Both the position numbers and the translations under genes were made by a program. The notes under the pieces were generated by a model, which searched no databases, had not been told where the DNA came from, and saw only the letters and a program-made list of their open reading frames with translations. Positions 1 through 10,947 of a stretch of 64,000 nucleotides of DNA are shown here, one piece after another. Position 1 is the stretch's first letter. Every line of letters starts with the position of its first letter. The DNA comes from Microbacterium proteolyticum (GTDB lineage: Bacteria; Actinomycetota; Actinomycetes; Actinomycetales; Microbacteriaceae), in NCBI RefSeq assembly GCF_029639405.1, contig NZ_CP121274.1:992001-1056000 (forward strand), given 5' to 3'.

Positions 1-115
1 TCCGCGGACGAGCGTGCTCCGCGGGTGTGAACGGTTGTCCGCGGTGGGGGGAACGGAAACGGAACGTGCGCCCTGCGTTCTCCCGCACGCCACCCACGTC
101 CCGCAGGGTGGAGCG

Positions 116-769
116 GTGACACGCAGGATGACGGCGGCGGCGATGCTCGCGGCGGCGCTGATGCTGACCGGATGCTCGACCGCGTCGGGGTGGGAGGCGA
201 TGCGCGCCGCGCCCGCGCCGATCGGTTCCCCGGCCGCGGGTTTCGCCCCCGCCACCCCGCCGGCGCCGGAATCCACCCACTCCCCCGCTCCCGGGTCGTG
301 GGACGACGTGAAGGCCCCCGCCGGGTACCGCGTGGTGCTGCTGACGGTCGGCGATGACGCCCCCACCACGACCCTCGTCGACGCGGTGCAGGGCTGGGCG
401 GCCGAGACCGGGGCCGACCTGCGGGTTGTCCACGCCGACGCCGACATGATCGACGGAGCCGTCGAGGCGATGGGCATGAACCCCGACCTCATCATCAGCG
501 CGGGCGATGCGCTCGTCGACCCGCTCGCGACGGTGACCGCGAACCACCTCGACCGGCAGTTCCTCATCGTCGGGGCGGAGCTGGCCGAACCGACCGAGAA
601 CGTCACCGCCGTCGACTGGACCGGTGCCGCCTACCGCGGCGAGGGGTTGGGCACCGCGTCGGCCTACGACCCGGCGTCCTTCACGCCCGAGCGCGCCGCG
701 GCCGCCGTGCGCGCCGGCGTGGCGTCGGTGCTGACCGGCCAGCGCGGCATCGTTCTCTGGATGGACTGA
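116..769 (+). CDS. Putative lipoprotein, periplasmic-binding-protein-like
   Basis: A secreted lipoprotein of about 217 residues and unknown function. The GTG at 116 is chosen because a purine-rich site (GGGTGGAG) lies just upstream and because the product then begins with a charged N-terminus, a hydrophobic stretch and the lipobox LTGC around residue 20. A Pro/Ala-rich linker follows. The globular part (roughly residues 65-215) alternates beta-type and helical segments like one lobe of a BMP/periplasmic-binding fold (YRVVLLTVGDD, PDLIISAGDALVDP). It is shorter than a two-lobed binding protein and no permease lies nearby, so a transport role is only a guess. Confidence 0.6.
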   Translation: MTRRMTAAAMLAAALMLTGCSTASGWEAMRAAPAPIGSPAAGFAPATPPAPESTHSPAPGSWDDVKAPAGYRVVLLTVGDDAPTTTLVDAVQGWAAETGADLRVVHADADMIDGAVEAMGMNPDLIISAGDALVDPLATVTANHLDRQFLIVGAELAEPTENVTAVDWTGAAYRGEGLGTASAYDPASFTPERAAAAVRAGVASVLTGQRGIVLWMD

Positions 770-794
770 ACGAGCCGAGTGGGGCGACGGCGCC

Positions 795-1109
795 TCACCC
801 GACGGGGCGTCGACGACGACGGACCAGGATGCCGATCCCCAGCGCCGTGACACCGAGCACGACCGCGACGGCCAGGGCGGCCGCGTCCCGTCCGGTCGCG
901 GGGAGGTCGGACCGGGGGCCGGCCGGCGCTGCCGTGGACGGCGTCGGCGAGGGTGCGGCGGAAACCGTCGGCGTGGGTGTCTGACGCGCGCTCGGCGGCA
1001 CCTCGACGACGATGATCTCGGTGTCCGCGCCACCGGCCCCGTCCGCGGGGGTGGGCGCGGGGGCGATCGCCGTCGTGACGGCCAGGAGGATCGCGAACGC
1101 GGGCGACAT
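795..1109 (-). CDS. Small LPxTG-like cell-wall-anchored protein
   Basis: A surface protein of about 104 residues. The ATG at 1109 follows a good ribosome site (GAGAGGGGG) and opens a signal peptide (MSPAFAILLAVTTAIA). A Thr/Pro/Ser-rich stalk follows, then DLPATG, a hydrophobic segment and the RRRRR-type positive tail of a sortase substrate. It has almost no folded domain between signal and anchor, so it may be a spacer or a remnant of a larger wall protein. No sortase gene is in the window. It faces the lipoprotein gene tail to tail with a 25 bp gap. Confidence 0.65.
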   Translation of the reverse strand: MSPAFAILLAVTTAIAPAPTPADGAGGADTEIIVVEVPPSARQTPTPTVSAAPSPTPSTAAPAGPRSDLPATGRDAAALAVAVVLGVTALGIGILVRRRRRPVG

Positions 1110-1336
1110 CGTCCACCCCCTCTCGGCATCCACTGTGGGCAATCGAGGTGTCCGGTTCGGCCGCGCCGGCTGTCGGGAAGTCGAACGGCGGGGGACGGGC
1201 GGGCACGGGGGGCGATGCGGGCGCTGACGTAGGAGAGGTCTGACCACTACCGAGGATTTGCACTGATCGTAAATTCCGCGATTCTTTTGGTCATATTGGT
1301 CGCAAAGACATGCACAGCGGCCCCTAACGTCAACGC

Positions 1337-2202
1337 ATGACCCCGTCTTTCGACCTCACCGCCGCGCCCTCGGTGGCGCCCCGTGCGGTGTTCTTCGTGT
1401 CGGACAGCACCGGGATCACCGCCGAGACACTCGGGAACGCCCTCCTGGCGAACTTCCCCGGTGCGCGCTTCGAGCGGCACACCGTCCCCTTCGTGGACAG
1501 TGCCACGGCGATCGAGTCCGTCGAACGAGCCGTGCTGCGGTCCGCGGCGGCCGGCGAGGCGCCCATCGTCTTCGCGACGCTGAAGGACGCCGGCATCCGG
1601 GCCCGTCTGGCCGCATCCGCGACCGTCGTGATCGACCTCCTCGCCGGGCACCTCACCGAGCTCGAGACCGCGCTCGGCGCCACGGCCGAGACGCGCGCCG
1701 GGCAGTACCACGGCCTCGGCGACCTCGAGCAGTACTTCCGTCGCATGCGGGCGGTGGAGTTCGCCATCGAGCACGACGACGGCCAGAGCGAGCGCGATCT
1801 CGCCAGCGCCGACGTGATCATCGTCGCACCGTCCCGCTGCGGCAAGACCCCCACCACGATGTACCTCGCGCTGCACTACGGGCTCCTCGTGGCGAACTAT
1901 CCGCTCACCGACGACGACTTCCCCACCGACGGGCTGCCGCGCATCGTCGCGCCGCACGCCGACCGCTGCTTCGGGCTCACCACCACCGCTCTCCGGCTCA
2001 GCCAGGTGCGACACGAGCGCCGCCCGAACTCGACCTACTCCAGCCTCGCCCAGTGCACCCTCGAGATCCGCCGGGCCGAAGACCTCTACCGCCGTACCCA
2101 CATCCCGTTCCTCAGCTCCGCGACCCGGAGCGTCGAGGAGATGTCCGCCGTGATCCTGCAGTCCATGAATCTGCGTGACCGACCCCACGAAAGGCCCCTC
2201 AC

Positions 2203-2206
<4 letters not shown>
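1337..2206 (+). CDS. ppsR: PEP synthase regulatory kinase/pyrophosphorylase (DUF299)
   Basis: A bifunctional regulator of PEP synthase. In this family it inactivates the synthase by ADP-dependent phosphorylation of a threonine beside the catalytic histidine, and reactivates it by Pi-dependent removal. At 289 residues it has the usual family length. The N-terminus shows the family signature [15 protein letters not shown] and the middle shows the P-loop [10 protein letters not shown] near residue 170. Its stop overlaps the start of ppsA by 4 bp (ATGA), which ties regulator and target into one operon. The function is assigned from family membership and this context. Confidence 0.93.
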
Positions 2207-4608
<2,402 letters not shown>

Positions 4609-4620
<12 letters not shown>

Positions 4621-5136
4621 ACCGACGACGCCGGCCCTCCGCCGCGGGTCCGCTCCCACCGTGAAGCGAACCCCGGCGGAGGGAGGCGCGGAGGCGCGGA
4701 GCGCGTCCACCGCCTCCCCCGCCTGGTCGCCGAGCCCGACGAAGTAGCGGCGCCCGTCGGTGGTGGTCAATCGCACGGTGCGGGACTCGCCCATGCTGAC
4801 GAGGATGCCCGGGCCGCGAGGGCTGCCCGTGACACCCCACCCGCCGAAGTCCTCGACGGCATCGACCTCCGCCACATCCACCCGCGCCAGCTGATCCCAT
4901 CGGAGGCGGCGCCCCCAGAACGGCACCACCGAGACCGAGACCCCGCGCTCCCCCGCCCGGAGGCGCACCCCCGAGCAGAACGTGACGACCACCAGGGCGA
5001 CGACCGACAGCAACGCCACGGTCGCCCCGGCGGGGGTGTCGACCTGCACGACCCCCAGGAGGAGGAGGATCACCGGGCCGACGAACAGCAGGGCGCGCGA
5101 GGCCGGGTTGAGGGGTCGCCGGGCGAGGGTGCGCAT
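4609..5136 (-). CDS. Small membrane protein with PH-like C-terminal domain
   Basis: About 175 residues, function unknown. The ATG at 5136 follows GAAAGGA at good spacing. Two membrane segments near the N-terminus ([17 protein letters not shown] and a Val/Leu-rich helix around residues 35-55) precede a beta-rich soluble part. Its pattern ([32 protein letters not shown]) resembles bacterial PH/YdbT-like or DUF3093-type domains. Its 3' end overlaps that of ppsA by 12 bp on the opposite strand. The family name is an inference from pattern. Confidence 0.6.
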
Positions 5137-5260
5137 GAGGGGGTCCTTTCGTCGGCCGGGGATCGCGACGCTACGGCGGGGTCGGCGGTGGGCGGAATGC
5201 CCCTCCGGCCACACCCGGCTGGACCTCCCGCCAGCCCGCGCGGCCGGGATCCGCGAAGCG

Positions 5261-6406
5261 TCAGCCCAGCGGCACCCGCGCCACGACGACCCAGTCATCG
5301 GCCTCGCGCCCGGCGCGCAGGTCGCCGCCCACTTCCCGCACGAGCCCGGCCATCCGCGCGACGCCCGTTCCCGCGGAGGGGATGTCCTCCCGCCGCACGG
5401 CGGGGAGCGCGTTGCGGACGGTGAGTTCGGCGTGGGTCTCGTCCGCCCGTACCGTCAGCACGACCGTGCCGGGTGCGGCGTGCTTCAGCACGTTCGTCAG
5501 GGACTCGCGCAGCACGCGGGCGAAGACGACGCCGACCCGGCGGGGCGCCCGGGGCAGGGGCGCGGCGTGGACATCGACCCGGTAGCCGGCGGCCGTGAGC
5601 GTGTCCGCGGCCTCCCGCACCGCGGCCGCGGGGTCGGACGCGAACCCGGGCGTCGGGGACTCCTCGTCCGCGGCGATCTCGATGAGGTAGCGCAGGTCAC
5701 CGAGCGCGTTGCGCGCGGTGACGCCGATCGTCGCTTGCGCCGTCTGTCGCACGGTGGCGTCGGGATCGTCCAGGAGCTGCGCGTGCAGGGCGATGACCGT
5801 CAGGTCGTGGGCGATCCCGTCGTGCAGGTCTCCCGCGAGCCGGCGTCGCTCGAGAGCCGCCGCCGCCTGCTCGCGTTCGCGGGACCGCACCAGCTGCGCG
5901 CCGAGCTGCTCACCGCGGGCTTGGGCCCCGCGCAGGAGCAGCCCGATCCCGCCCAGGACGATCGCCACCACCACGAACCCGACGGCCGTCGAGGGCCCGG
6001 ATGCCGGTTGCCGGGCGACCGCGACAGCGGCGACGACGAGCGTGGCCGAGTACCCGAGGACGAGAGCGCCGGTGCCGAGCCGGACCACGCACAGCGCGGC
6101 GATCGCGAACGCGAGGAACGTCGGGTGCGACAGCCCCGCCGGGAAGGACAGCACCAGGGCCGCCCCGAGCGACGCAGTGCCGGCGGCCGCCGACCAGAGA
6201 TAGAGCGCGAACAGTGCCGTGACGACGAGCTCGAACAGCCCGTCGGTGGTGTCGCCACCGACGTCGGTGACCATCGAGATCACGCTCAGCGCGACGGCGG
6301 CCAGCAGCAGGACGACGAACGCCGTCTTCTCGACGCGCGTCAACGGGGTGGTCTTCCGCAGCCACGAGCGATCCCGTGGTGCGTTCACGTGGGCGCCTGC
6401 GGACAC
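5261..6406 (-). CDS. Sensor histidine kinase (HisKA_3, NarL-type system)
   Basis: A membrane sensor kinase of about 381 residues. About six hydrophobic segments fill the first 180 residues. The dimerisation and phosphoacceptor helix RRLAGDLHDGIAHDLTVIALH carries the phosphorylated His. A HATPase_c domain follows with an N box (RESLTNVLKHA) and a G-rich box (AGTGVARMAGLV). The start is uncertain between GTG 6406, which has GGAG only 2 nt upstream, and GTG 6388. No extracellular sensory domain is visible, so the signal is probably sensed in or at the membrane. The likely partner is the response regulator transcribed divergently from 6651. Confidence 0.85.
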   Translation of the reverse strand: MSAGAHVNAPRDRSWLRKTTPLTRVEKTAFVVLLLAAVALSVISMVTDVGGDTTDGLFELVVTALFALYLWSAAAGTASLGAALVLSFPAGLSHPTFLAFAIAALCVVRLGTGALVLGYSATLVVAAVAVARQPASGPSTAVGFVVVAIVLGGIGLLLRGAQARGEQLGAQLVRSREREQAAAALERRRLAGDLHDGIAHDLTVIALHAQLLDDPDATVRQTAQATIGVTARNALGDLRYLIEIAADEESPTPGFASDPAAAVREAADTLTAAGYRVDVHAAPLPRAPRRVGVVFARVLRESLTNVLKHAAPGTVVLTVRADETHAELTVRNALPAVRREDIPSAGTGVARMAGLVREVGGDLRAGREADDWVVVARVPLG

Positions 6407-6590
6407 CGCTCCATTGTGACTCGCGTGCCCCCGTGGTACCCGAAACCCGGGGGCACGCGTCAGGAACAGAGGCCAAGCAGACGGCAGAGCGCAGTCCAGA
6501 TTCCGGACCGAATCATCATCATGCGGTGTCCCTCGTGTTCCCGGTCGTTGCCCCGGTCCGAGGATCTCCGGCGGCCGTGCGCGGGCGCAG

Positions 6591-6624
6591 TGGACCTTCG
6601 ACCACATCGCTGGACGAAGGTCCA
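6591..6624. promoter_or_regulatory. Inverted repeat upstream of the response-regulator gene
   Basis: Perfect 10 bp arms, TGGACCTTCG and CGAAGGTCCA, are separated by 14 bp. The right arm ends 27 bp before the response-regulator start. It lies in the shared kinase/regulator promoter region and is a reasonable candidate for autoregulation by the LuxR-type regulator. The assignment is positional. Confidence 0.4.
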
Positions 6625-6650
6625 GGGAGGCTGCTGGGTAGGCTCGCGAC

Positions 6651-7310
6651 ATGGCCGAGATCCGCGTGCTCCTCGTCGACGACGACCCGCTGGTGAGGTC
6701 GGCCCTCGCCCACTTCCTCACCCGCGAGGAGGGCACCACCGTGGTCGCCGAGGCGGGCGACGGTCGCGACGCGCTCGACCAGGTCGGTCGCCATCGACCG
6801 GACGTCGTCCTCATGGACGTGCGGATGCCGCGCATGGACGGCATCGACGCGACCGCGCAGATCGCGCAGCGCTGGCCCGACGTGCGCGTTCTCGCCGTGA
6901 CGACCTTCGACACGGTCGACACCGTCCTGCCGATGCTGCACGCGGGCGCTTCCGGCTACCTGCTGAAGGACTCACCCGCCGAGGAGATCGTCGCGGGTGT
7001 GCGGCGCGTGCACGAGGGCACGACGTCCCTCTCCCCCCGGATCGCCGCCCTGCTGGTCGAGCACGTGCGAGAGCGCGAGCGTCCGACGTCGGCCGCCTCA
7101 CCCGACCTGGAACCTCTGACGGACCGCGAGGGCGACATCCTGCGGTGCCTGGCACGCGGAATGTCCAACGCCGAGATCGCCGCGGAGCTGATCGTGTCGG
7201 AGGGGACCGTCAAGGCCTACCTCGGCCGCATCATGACCAAGTGGGGCGTCCGGGACCGCGTCCAGATCATCGTCGCCGCCGCCCGCGCGGGGCTGATCGC
7301 CTTCACCTGA
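6651..7310 (+). CDS. Response regulator, LuxR/NarL family
   Basis: A DNA-binding response regulator of 219 residues, normal for the family. The receiver domain (1-120) has the acidic pair in VDDDP, the phosphoacceptor Asp56 in VVLMDVRMPRMDG, the switch Thr in AVTTFDT and the conserved Lys in YLLKDS. A C-terminal LuxR helix-turn-helix (LTDREGDILRCLARGMSNAE) recognises DNA. The gene is divergent from the HisKA_3 kinase rather than in one operon with it, with about 240 bp between. The regulon is unknown, but an inverted repeat just upstream suggests autocontrol. Confidence 0.92.
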   Translation: MAEIRVLLVDDDPLVRSALAHFLTREEGTTVVAEAGDGRDALDQVGRHRPDVVLMDVRMPRMDGIDATAQIAQRWPDVRVLAVTTFDTVDTVLPMLHAGASGYLLKDSPAEEIVAGVRRVHEGTTSLSPRIAALLVEHVRERERPTSAASPDLEPLTDREGDILRCLARGMSNAEIAAELIVSEGTVKAYLGRIMTKWGVRDRVQIIVAAARAGLIAFT

Positions 7311-7318
7311 CGGCGGGG

Positions 7319-7359
7319 CTCCGGGCCGGGAGGTATCTGGGGCATCCCCCGGCCCGGAG
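7319..7359. terminator. Bidirectional hairpin between convergent genes
   Basis: A perfect 12 bp stem, CTCCGGGCCGGG and CCCGGCCCGGAG, has a 17 nt loop. It fills the gap between the ends of the response-regulator and MMPL genes. There is no T tract, which is usual for high-GC terminators. Confidence 0.6.
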
Positions 7360-7361
7360 GT

Positions 7362-9488
7362 CTAGGAGACCGTTTCGCTCTTCCGGCGCCCGGCGCGGGT
7401 CTGCGGGATCTCGGGCTCGGCGTGGGCGGCGGCCTCGGCATCCGTCACCTTGGGCTTCCGCGGCCACCAGAACCGGTCGCCCGCGATGAACGCCATGGCG
7501 GGGACGATGACCGTGCGCACGAGGAGCGTGTCGATGAGCACGCCGATGCAGACGATCACGCCGATCTGGGTGAGCGTGATGAGCGGCAGCACCCCCAGCA
7601 CGGCGAACACGGCGGCGAGCAGGATGCCGGCGCTCGTGATGACCGCGCCGGTCGCGGCGAGCGCGCGGATCATGCCGTTCGTGGTCCCCAGTGTGCGCGT
7701 CTCCTCCTGCGCCCGGGTGACGAGGAAGATGCTGTAGTCCACGCCCAGGGCCACCAGGAACAGGAAGCTGAACAGCAGCACGTTCGTGTCGATCGCGGGG
7801 AAGCCGAACAGCGGGGTCTGGAAGAGCCACCATGCGGCGCCCACGGCGGAGAAGAAGCTCGCCACCACGGCGATGAGCAGCAGCACGGGCGCGAGGAGCG
7901 CCCGCAGCAGGATCACGAGCACGATGAACACGAGCACGAGGATGAGCGGGATGATCAGGTTCTGATCCCGCTGCTGCGCACCGGCGACGTCGAGAGCCTG
8001 GGCGTCGAGACCGCCCACGAGCGTCTGGCCGCTGCCGACCCCGTCGAGGTCGGCGCGCAGCCGCTCGATCGTGGCGAACGCCTCGGGCGTCTCGGCGGAC
8101 GCGTTCAGGGTGACGTCGATGCGCGCCCAGTCGCTCGTCTCCTCGGCGAGACGGGCGGAGTCGACCCCCTCGATGCTCCCGGCCGCCTCGAGGACGGCGT
8201 CGGCGTCGGCCACCGGGGCCACGACCGTCGCGGGCGACGTCGCCCCCGCCGAGAACGCCTCCGCCAGCACCTGCTGGCCCTTCACGGCGTCGGGCTTCTG
8301 CAGGAAGCGGTCGTTCTGCGACAGCCCCGTCTGCACGAAGAACAGGCCGCTGGCCAGGGCCCCGAGCACGACGGCACCGGTGAGGGCGACCACTACGGGG
8401 CGCTTCGAGACGCCGCGGCCGAGCTTGCCCCACGGGCTGCGGGCGATCGCGTCGGGCGAGCCGAAGCGGGGGACGTACGGCCAGAACAGCCAGCGACCGA
8501 ACAGCACGAGGGCGGCGGGCAGCACGATGAGGGCGAACGCCATCGCGACGATGACGCCCACGGCGCAGGCGAGCCCGAGCGCACGGTTGCCCGACAGCTC
8601 GCCCAGGAGCAGGGTGGCCAGGGCCAGCGCGACCGTCGACCCGCTCGCGATGATCGCGGGCCCGGCTCCCCGGACCGCCCGACGCATGGCCTCGCGGCGG
8701 TCTTCGGCCAGGCGCAGCTCGTCGCGGTATCGGGCGATGAGCAGCAGGGCGTAGTTCGTTCCCGCGCCGAAGACGAGGACGGACAGGATGCCGGTGACCG
8801 AGGCATCCAACTGCACTCCGGCGAGCGCGGCGACGCGGCGGGCGACGATGCCGGCGGACGCGTCAGCGGTGCCGATGACGACGAGCGGGACGAGCCACAG
8901 CCAGGGGCTGCGGTACGTGATGAGCAGCAGGACCGCGACGACGATCACGGTGGTCAGCAGCAGCGTGAAGTCGGCGCCGTCGAAGACCGCCGCGATGTCG
9001 ACCTCGAAGCCCTCGGGACCGGTGAGGTAGGTGTTCACGCCGGTGAGGCCGTCGGCGGCGAGGGTGCGAATCTCGTCGGCGCGCTCGCTTTGCGCGGCGA
9101 CGTCTTCTTCGGGGGTGAGCGGCACGACGAGCAGCGCGACGGTGCCGTCCTCCGACACCTGGGCGGGCGGGATGAATCCGTCGGGGGTGAGGTCGACGAG
9201 GTCGCCGAACGCCTTCTGCTGGATCGCGGCGACGGTGTCGGCGGGGAGGGCCTCGCCGTCGTCGGACGCGAAGACGAGCAGGGCCGAGGTGGTGTCGGCA
9301 TCCGGGAAGGTGTCGAGGATCTTCTGCACCTGGACGGACTCGGCCGAGTCGGGAAGACCCGAGCCCGGCGCCGTCTCGGACGAGGAGCCGGAGCCGAGGA
9401 CGAACAGAGCGGCGACGCCGGCGAACGCGACGACCAGCACGATCCAGGACGTGCGGGCCGAGGTGAGGAAACGCAGGAAGCCGTTCAT
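7362..9488 (-). CDS. MMPL family membrane exporter (RND superfamily)
   Basis: A membrane transporter of 708 residues, typical of actinobacterial MMPL/RND exporters that move lipids, drugs or solutes. One N-terminal membrane helix (SWIVLVVAFAGVAALFVLG) and an extracytoplasmic loop (about 40-190) are followed by a block of five helices. A second loop (about 380-510) and a second block of helices complete the duplicated MMPL pattern. The Arg-rich tail TRAGRRKSETVS is cytosolic. It is divergent from a MarR gene with a perfect palindrome between them, so it is probably repressed by that MarR. The substrate is unknown. Confidence 0.9.
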   Translation of the reverse strand: MNGFLRFLTSARTSWIVLVVAFAGVAALFVLGSGSSSETAPGSGLPDSAESVQVQKILDTFPDADTTSALLVFASDDGEALPADTVAAIQQKAFGDLVDLTPDGFIPPAQVSEDGTVALLVVPLTPEEDVAAQSERADEIRTLAADGLTGVNTYLTGPEGFEVDIAAVFDGADFTLLLTTVIVVAVLLLITYRSPWLWLVPLVVIGTADASAGIVARRVAALAGVQLDASVTGILSVLVFGAGTNYALLLIARYRDELRLAEDRREAMRRAVRGAGPAIIASGSTVALALATLLLGELSGNRALGLACAVGVIVAMAFALIVLPAALVLFGRWLFWPYVPRFGSPDAIARSPWGKLGRGVSKRPVVVALTGAVVLGALASGLFFVQTGLSQNDRFLQKPDAVKGQQVLAEAFSAGATSPATVVAPVADADAVLEAAGSIEGVDSARLAEETSDWARIDVTLNASAETPEAFATIERLRADLDGVGSGQTLVGGLDAQALDVAGAQQRDQNLIIPLILVLVFIVLVILLRALLAPVLLLIAVVASFFSAVGAAWWLFQTPLFGFPAIDTNVLLFSFLFLVALGVDYSIFLVTRAQEETRTLGTTNGMIRALAATGAVITSAGILLAAVFAVLGVLPLITLTQIGVIVCIGVLIDTLLVRTVIVPAMAFIAGDRFWWPRKPKVTDAEAAAHAEPEIPQTRAGRRKSETVS

Positions 9489-9512
9489 CGTCGTCTTTCG
9501 CTAGGTTTTGAA

Positions 9513-9533
9513 GTATCTCGAAAATCGAGATAC
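9513..9533. promoter_or_regulatory. Palindromic operator between MMPL and MarR genes
   Basis: Perfect 8 bp arms GTATCTCG and CGAGATAC flank AAAAT. The site is 25 bp upstream of the MMPL start and 38 bp upstream of the MarR start, in an otherwise A/T-richer stretch. This is the expected shape and place for a MarR dimer site that controls both genes. Confidence 0.7.
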
Positions 9534-9570
9534 GAGAAAGGTAGCGCAATTTCGACGTAGGATGCCAGTC

Positions 9571-10065
9571 ATGGAAGCGACGGAATCTTCCACGGTCCCC
9601 GCCGGTCCGGGGTTCTCTCCCGTGCGGCCCGCGACCGTGCTCGTGCGCGCCCTCTTCAGCGCCGGCACCGAGTTCGAGAAGTCGCTGCAGCACGAGCTCT
9701 CCGTCAACCCCACCGGCCTCGACGCCATGGGGCACCTCGTGATGTCAGGCCCGCTCTCGCCCGGCGAGCTCTCCCGCCGCCTCGACCTCACCACCGCCGC
9801 GACGACCGCGGCGATCGACCGTCTCGTCGCCCTCGGCCACGTCACCCGCGCGCCCCACCCCACCGATCGTCGCAGCCTGCTGGTCGTGCCGACCGAAGCG
9901 TCGGTCCATCGCGCGATGAGCCACCTCGCGCCCATGATCGCCTCGGTCGATGCCGTGCTCGACGACTTCAGCGAAGACGAACAGGCGGTCATCGCCCGCT
10001 ACCTCGAGCGCGTGGTGGCCTCCTACGGCGCGCCCGCCGACGACGGCACCGCCCGGCCGCGGTAG
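9571..10065 (+). CDS. MarR family transcriptional regulator
   Basis: A winged-helix repressor of about 164 residues. The ATG at 9571 is preferred over 9562 because TAGGATG sits at suitable spacing before it. The MarR core shows the recognition region (SPGELSRRLDLTTAATTAAIDRL) and the wing (VTRAPHPTDRRSLLVVPT). A disordered Pro-rich N-terminus precedes it. It is divergent from the MMPL exporter and shares a palindromic operator with it, so a ligand-relieved repressor of the pump is the simplest reading. Confidence 0.85.
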   Translation: MEATESSTVPAGPGFSPVRPATVLVRALFSAGTEFEKSLQHELSVNPTGLDAMGHLVMSGPLSPGELSRRLDLTTAATTAAIDRLVALGHVTRAPHPTDRRSLLVVPTEASVHRAMSHLAPMIASVDAVLDDFSEDEQAVIARYLERVVASYGAPADDGTARPR

Positions 10066-10077
10066 GAGTCCGGGCGA

Positions 10078-10827
10078 CTACGCCTCGAACAGCACCGAGG
10101 TCGCCCGGCGGATGTGCGCCTCGGTGAGGCTCGCGGCACGTTCCGCGTCGCCGTCGAAGATCGCCTCGGCGATGGCGCGGTGCTCGCGCTGCAGCAGCGC
10201 CGACTGGTCGCCCCAGTCGGCGTTGCGCTCGATCGCGTGCAGCAGCGGAACGCGCACGGCCTCGCGGATGGCCCCCGTCAGCGCGGCGGAGAGGCCGCTG
10301 CCGGAGGCATCGGCGATCGCCAGATGGAACCGCGTGTCGGCCTCGTTGAACGCTCCGCGGGCGCCGATCGCAGCCTCGCCCGCGGCAAGCGCGGCCTCGA
10401 TCTCGGCACGGGCGGCGGAGTGGAGGTCGCGTGCGGCCGAGGCGGCGGAGGCGCGCTCGAGCACGATGCGGGCCTCGGTGACGTCGTGGATGGTGAAGTT
10501 CGACAGCGCCACGTGCAGACGCAGGAAGCGGGTGAGCGCCTCGCGCGGGAGGGCCGCGACGAAGGTTCCCGCGGCGGCGCCGGCGCCGGGCTGCGAGCGC
10601 AGCACGCCCTGACTCTCGAGCACCCGCACGGCCTCACGCACACCGGCGCGACTGACCTCGAGGTTCGCTGCGAGCTCGCGCTCGGGTGGGAGGGCGTCCC
10701 CGACCTTGAGGACACCGGAGAGGATGCGGTCCTCGATGACCTCGATCACCAACTCGTGGGCGCGAGCTTTGCGGACCGGGAGCCAGAGGTCGCCAGCAGC
10801 GTCCTCGACGTCGGGAACGGATGCCAT
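10078..10827 (-). CDS. lldR: FadR-type GntR regulator (LldR-like)
   Basis: A GntR-family regulator of 249 residues. An N-terminal winged helix (about 20-85, LPPERELAANLEVSRAGVREA) is followed by an FCD effector domain with the expected acidic and histidine positions (DTRFHLAIAD and QREHRAIAEAI). It is divergent from the lactate permease and lactate dehydrogenase genes. That layout is known for LldR, which releases DNA when L-lactate binds. A GGTCTGACC palindrome lies in the shared 120 bp promoter region. The LldR name rests on this context and is not proven by sequence. Confidence 0.85.
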   Translation of the reverse strand: MASVPDVEDAAGDLWLPVRKARAHELVIEVIEDRILSGVLKVGDALPPERELAANLEVSRAGVREAVRVLESQGVLRSQPGAGAAAGTFVAALPREALTRFLRLHVALSNFTIHDVTEARIVLERASAASAARDLHSAARAEIEAALAAGEAAIGARGAFNEADTRFHLAIADASGSGLSAALTGAIREAVRVPLLHAIERNADWGDQSALLQREHRAIAEAIFDGDAERAASLTEAHIRRATSVLFEA

Positions 10828-10852
10828 GACCTGCCGCCTTCGGGAGTGGGTG

Positions 10853-10899
10853 TTGACAGCGTATCGGTCCAGCCGTTACCTTGCGTTAGCGGTCTGACC
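10853..10899 (+). promoter_or_regulatory. Probable lactate operon promoter with operator
   Basis: A TTGACA box (10853-10858) is followed 18 bp later by TACCTT (10877-10882). A GGTC-T-GACC palindrome (10891-10899) lies where transcription should begin. The permease start is at 10948 with GAAGGAAGG upstream. A repressor at this palindrome would block the promoter. Confidence 0.55.
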
Positions 10900-10947
10900 T
10901 CTAAAAGGTTGGCGCTTCGCAACAACGTCGTTCGAAGGAAGGCCCCG

